Positions 39,001 to 45,000 of a stretch of DNA of 52,230 nt are shown piece after piece. How positions within the stretch are numbered: position 1 is the stretch's first letter; the number at the start of each line of letters is the position of its first letter. The stretch spans positions 1 through 52,230 of the forward strand of contig CBFFRQ010000164.1 of NCBI GenBank assembly GCA_965644315.1, in the 5' to 3' direction. Under the pieces are notes generated by a model. That model was not told the DNA's origin. It saw nothing but the letters and a program-made list of their open reading frames with translations, and searched no databases. The translations under genes and the position numbers were made by a program. The stretch comes from Caecitellus pseudoparvulus. Lineage: Eukaryota; Bigyra: Bicosoecida.

Positions 39001-42000
39001 GCGGCACGGCGACGTCCAGCGTGAGCGGCACGCCGAGTGTGAGCGGCACGGCGACGTCTAGCGTGAGCGGGACGCCGAGTGTGAGCGGCACGGCGACGTC
39101 CAGCGTGAGCGGCACGCCGAGTGTGAGCGGCACGGCGACGTCCAGCGTGAGTGGGACGCCGAGTGTGAGCGGCACGGCGACGTCCAGCGTGAGCGGGACG
39201 CCGAGTGTGAGCGGCACGGCGACGTCCAGCGTGAGCGGGACGCCGAGTGTGAGCGGCACGGCGACGTCCAGCGTGAGCGGGACGCCGAGTGTGAGCGGCA
39301 CGGCGACGTCCAGCGTGAGCGGCACGCCGAGTGTGAGCGGCACGGCGACGTCCAGCGTGAGCGGCACGCCGAGTGTGAGCGGCACGGCGACGTCCAGCGT
39401 GAGCGGCACGCCGAGTGTGAGCGGCACGGCGACGTCTAGCGTGAGCGGGACGCCGAGTGTGAGCGGCACGGCGACGTCCAGCGTGAGCGGGACGCCGAGT
39501 GTGAGCGGCACGGCGACGTCTAGCGTGAGCGGCACGCCGAGTGTGAGCGGCACGGCGACGTCCAGCGTGAGCGGGACGCCGAGTGTGAGCGGCACGGCGA
39601 CGTCCAGCGTGAGCGGGACGCCGAGTGTGAGCGGCACGGCGACGTCTAGCGTGAGCGGGACGCCGAGTGTGAGCGGCACGGCGACGTCCAGCGTGAGCGG
39701 CACGCCGAGTGTGAGCGGCACGGCGACGTCCAGCGTGAGCGGGACGCCGAGTGTGAGCGGCACGGCGACGTCCAGCGTGAGCGGCACGCCGAGTGTGAGC
39801 GGCACGGCGACGTCTAGCGTGAGCGGCACGCCGAGTGTGAGCGGCACGGCGACGTCCAGCGTGAGCGGCACGCCGAGTGTGAGCGGCACGGCGACGTCCA
39901 GCGTGAGCGGGACGCCGAGTGTGAGCGGCACGGCGACGTCTAGCGTGAGCGGGACGCCGAGTGTGAGCGGCACGGCGACGTCCAGCGTGAGCGGCACGCC
40001 GAGTGTGAGCGGCACGGCGACGTCCAGCGTGAGCGGGACGCCGAGTGTGAGCGGCACGGCGACGTCCAGCGTGAGCGGCACGCCGAGTGTGAGCGGCACG
40101 GCGACGTCCAGCGTGAGCGGCACGCCGAGTGTGAGCGGCACGGCGACGTCCAGCGTGAGCGGGACGCCGAGTGTGAGCGGCACGGCGACGTCCAGCGTGA
40201 GCGGCACGCCGAGTGTGAGCGGCACGGCGACGTCCAGCGTGAGCGGCACGCCGAGTGTGAGCGGCACGGCGACGTCCAGCGTGAGCGGGACGCCGAGTGT
40301 GAGCGGCACGGCGACGTCCAGCGTGAGCGGCACGCCGAGTGTGAGCGGCACGGCGACGTCTAGCGTGAGCGGGACGCCGAGTGTGAGCGGCACGGCGACG
40401 TCCAGCGTGAGCGGCACGCCGAGTGTGAGCGGCACGGCGACGTTCAGCGTGTGCGGCACGCCGAGTGTGAGCGGCACGGCGACGTCTAGCGTGAGCGGGA
40501 CGCCGAGTGTGAGCGGCACGGCGACGTCCAGCGTGAGCGGCACGCCGAGTGTGAGCGGCACGGCGACGTCTAGCGTGAGCGGGACGCCGAGTGTGAGCGG
40601 CACGGCGACGTCCAGCGTGAGCGGGACGCCGAGTGTGAGCGGCACGGCGACGTCCAGCGTGAGTGGGACGCCGAGTGTGAGCGGCACGGCGACGTCCAGC
40701 GTGAGCGGGACGCCGAGTGTGAGCGGCACGGCGACGTCCAGCGTGAGCGGGACGCCGAGTGTGAGCGGCACGGCGACGTCCAGCGTGAGCGGCACGCCGA
40801 GTGTGAGCGGCACGGCGACGTCCAGCGTGAGCGGCACGCCGAGTGTGAGCGGCACGGCGACGTCCAGCGTGAGCGGCACGCCGAGTGTGAGCGGCACGGC
40901 GACGTCCAGCGTGAGCGGCACGCCGAGTGTGAGCGGCACGGCGACGTCTAGCGTGAGCGGGACGCCGAGTGTGAGCGGCACGGCGACGTCCAGCGTGAGC
41001 GGCACGCCGAGTGTGAGCGGCACGGCGACGTCTAGCGTGAGCGGCACGCCGAGTGTGAGCGGCACGGCGACGTCCAGCGTGAGCGGGACGCCGAGTGTGA
41101 GCGGCACGGCGACGTCCAGCGTGAGCGGCACGCCGAGTGTGAGCGGCACGGCGACGTCTAGCGTGAGCGGCACGCCGAGTGTGAGCGGCACGGCGACGTC
41201 CAGCGTGAGCGGCACGCCGAGTGTGAGCGGCACGGCGACGTCCAGCGTGAGCGGGACGCCGAGTGTGAGCGGCACGGCGACGTCCAGCGTGAGCGGCACG
41301 CCGAGTGTGAGCGGCACGGCGACGTCCAGCGTGAGCGGGACGCCGAGTGTGAGCGGCACGGCGACGTCTAGCGTGAGCGGGACGCCGAGTGTGAGCGGCA
41401 CGGCGACGTCCAGCGTGAGCGGCACGCCGAGTGTGAGCGGCACGGCGACGTCCAGCGTGAGCGGCACGCCGAGTGTGAGCGGCACGGCGACGTCCAGCGT
41501 GAGCGGCACGCCGAGTGTGAGCGGCACGGCGACGTCTAGCGTGAGCGGCACGCCGAGTGTGAGCGGCACGGCGACGTCCAGCGTGAGCGGCACGCCGAGT
41601 GTGAGCGGCACGGCGACGTCCAGCGTGAGCGGGACGCCGAGTGTGAGCGGCACGGCGACGTCCAGCGTGAGCGGGACGCCGAGTGTGAGCGGCACGGCGA
41701 CGTCTAGCGTGAGCGGGACGCCGAGTGTGAGCGGCACGGCGACGTCCAGCGTGAGCGGCACGCCGAGTGTGAGCGGCACGGCGACGTCCAGCGTGAGCGG
41801 CACGCCGAGTGTGAGCGGCACGGCGACGTCCAGCGTGAGCGGCACGCCGAGTGTGAGCGGCACGGCGACGTCTAGCGTGAGCGGCACGCCGAGTGTGAGC
41901 GGCACGGCGACGTCCAGCGTGAGCGGCACGCCGAGTGTGAGCGGCACGGCGACGTCCAGCGTGAGCGGGACGCCGAGTGTGAGCGGCACGGCGACGTCTA

Positions 42001-45000
42001 GCGTGAGCGGCACGCCGAGTGTGAGCGGCACGGCGACGTCTAGCGTGAGCGGCACGCCGAGTGTGAGCGGCACGGCGACGTCCAGCGTGAGCGGGACGCC
42101 GAGTGTGAGCGGCACGGCGACGTCCAGCGTGAGCGGGACGCCGAGTGTGAGCGGCACGGCGACGTCCAGCGTGAGCGGGACGCCGAGTGTGAGCGGCACG
42201 GCGACGTCCAGCGTGAGTGGGACGCCGAGTGTGAGCGGCACGGCGACGTCCAGCGTGAGCGGCACGCCCAGTGTGAGCGGCACGGCGACGTCCAGCGTGA
42301 GCGGGACGCCGAGTGTGAGCGGCACGGCGACGTCTAGCGTGAGCGGCACGCCGAGTGTGAGCGGCACGGCGACGTCCAGCGTGAGCGGCACGCCGAGTGT
42401 GAGCGGCACGGCAACGTCCAGCGTGAGCGGGACGCCGAGTGTGAGCGGTACTGTATCGTCAAGTGCCTCCCCGTCGTCAAAAAGTACGTCGGCTCCCTTC
42501 CCACCTGTTTGGTTTGGGTCTTACAGAAGAGTGTTTTTAACTGTAGATCTGAATAGTACATTGGTTGCTCCAGTTTCGGTGCTTGATCCTGATCGTACAA
42601 ATGGCGTTGTGTTGACGAGTACTCTCGTTTTACTTTCCGCGGGTGCTGACAGTGTGTCAGGAACTCCCAAAGTTTCGGTTTCGTGTGTGTTCGATGTGAC
42701 AGGTGAAGGTGATTTGGTGACGAGTGTTTTACCTGAGTGGGCTCCATGTGCGGGTGCTACTTGGTTTGAGCCACTTGTGACCTCAATCGGCAGTGATCGA
42801 TTTCAAGTTCAGGTCATGGTATCGGCGCCGAGCAGTTTAACCTTTCCAGAATTGACCTCGAAAGATTGTTTGTCACCGTTGGAATTTGGGATCGCGCCAA
42901 ATCCTTCTTTCTATGTGCTTCTTGGCGCAAAAGGTGTGACTGGACTTGAGCGCCATTCTCTGATTCCAGTTCGTCTGGACCCACTTCGTTGCTCAGAGGA
43001 TGAGATTTCTTCCCGGACTTCGCCTTCACCCATTGTTCCTGTCCCTCCATCGCCGCGAGGAACACCCCCTCCCACTGTCCTCCCTACTCGACCTGCAGCC
43101 ACAGCTCTTGCGAGTCCGCTTCCGACCCCGACCCGGACCCCTTTGCCAAGTTTATTCCTCAGCGCATCTGATAACCATGTCGAGTTGCTTTGGACTGCAT
43201 CAGAAGCAATCAGCGAAGTTGAAAAAGTGGCCAGTCTCTCTGTATCTGCATCTTCCAGTTTGCTCTGGGAAGCATCAGCGTCTGACGTTCAAGGGCTCAG
43301 GGTGCAATCAGCTTCGACGCTCCATTCCTCTGGCTCGGGCAGGACAGAATTGCTTCAGGTGACATACTCCTTCCCTGGTAGCGGATTTTCAAGCAAGCGT
43401 GGGTCAATTGTTATTTTCGCAACTTCAGCAGTTGGGTATTCTACCCTTGATGTTTCACGAGTCTCACCAGTGTCAATCTCAGTGCTCATCAGAGTTGATT
43501 GGCCTCAGTTGCAGGTGTTTCCGAATCAGTTGTATCTGCATATTCAGCGATCTGCTTTCGAGTCTCAAGAGTGCAGAGTCTCCAACCCGGGCACAGGCAC
43601 TTTGGTGTGGTCAGCTGAAGTACTGTTGGATGCTGACGATGCTGGGGTTGTGTTGTGCTCAGAAGTGTCTTGTACCGTGCCTTCAGCACTACAAGTTCCA
43701 CATGCTCTGGGCACATTCTTGCTAAATTATCGAGTGTCTCGGGTAGAACGCCTTCGGATCTCAGGGGAAACAGCGCCAGGCTCCTTTTCAAGGTTCTTTG
43801 TTGTTGCGGTCCGAGGGCTCAACAGGCGAACACATGGGCGAGTGGTGGTATCGTCTCAGATTTCGCTGCAGCCATCAAGTGTTGTAGAACTTGAAGTGCA
43901 GCAGAGTAGCCTTCAGGCTATTCCTCCAAGGCTGCAACTACGCTGCGGTGGTCGCTCTCGGTGCTTGGGCTCTGTGCGGGTTCGATCGGTGTCAGGCCTT
44001 CCCACAGCTGTATCATACGTCCAGCAAGCTAACGGATCGGCACCTGGACTGGACTCGCGCCTGAGTGTGGTTTCTTCTCTTCCAGCTGTGCTGAGCAGCC
44101 CAAATGAGTTCGTAACTCTGTTCGTTACAGTGCCAAAGGATTCTTTGACGTGCCAGACCTCATGCTCCAGGAATGCTTTGAGCTCTTTCCTGTTGGTCCG
44201 TGCTGTTTCCTCCACACCGAGTGTAACAGACTTCCTTCGTGTTCCTGTTCAAGTTATTCGCGTTCCAAGTCGAGCTCGAGCGAGGTTCTCAACGTTTTCA
44301 CCTCGGCTCGCTGCTCGTTCAAGCACGCTTCTTCGCCGTGCGTTGCAGAGTGAGCAGCTTGAAATGCTTGGGAGTGGTATAGTACCTGTTTTTCCACCGA
44401 GCGTTGACCAGGACACGAAGCTTGTTATTTCCAGGCGAGCAGAAAGTGGTGCTGAGCCAGACCTAGCTAAGACAGGGTCCGTGTCGCTCTTTCTCCTGGC
44501 GAGTGGGCCTCATGCTCAACTCCCATTTGCAGTTTCTGAGGCTCCATCAGCATCAACTTATCAGCAGACGTTTGATTTGGTTTCGTCTTACCCTTCAACT
44601 GGAGTTCTTCATGCAAGCATCGCAGGTGTTCCTGTGGGAGGAAGTGGGGGTTCAAAAGCGAACCTTGCTGCTACTGCGTTGGCACGCTCATGCGATGATG
44701 CCACAGAGGTGCAACAAGGGGTCGAGTGTGTGTGCAAGCAGGGATTCGAGCAAGCAGAGAGGCCGGATGGAAACTCAACAACTCAATGCTCCCCCTGCGA
44801 GGCAGGGCAGTACCGCAGTCAATTGTCTCCGTTGATGGTCTGTGAGCAATGCCCAGCAGGGACGAGGCCGACGGTTGACAGAGCCCATTGCGTCCCTTGC
44901 TTCGACCAGACAGAAGGCGGATCGTGTTCATCTGGTGTTGTAACAGTAGAACACGGATTTTGGTGTGAACTCTGCGTGCTGGATACAGTGTCTTTCTCTT

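Noticed and set aside
30455-42409. 3984-codon minus-strand frame over the 42-bp array
   Set aside because: It is pure repeat read backwards; it ends where the array ends on both sides. The plus frame links a signal peptide to a structured membrane protein.
30501-42452. CRISPR-like array
   Set aside because: There are no spacers; units are directly contiguous, coding, and in a eukaryotic chromosome.
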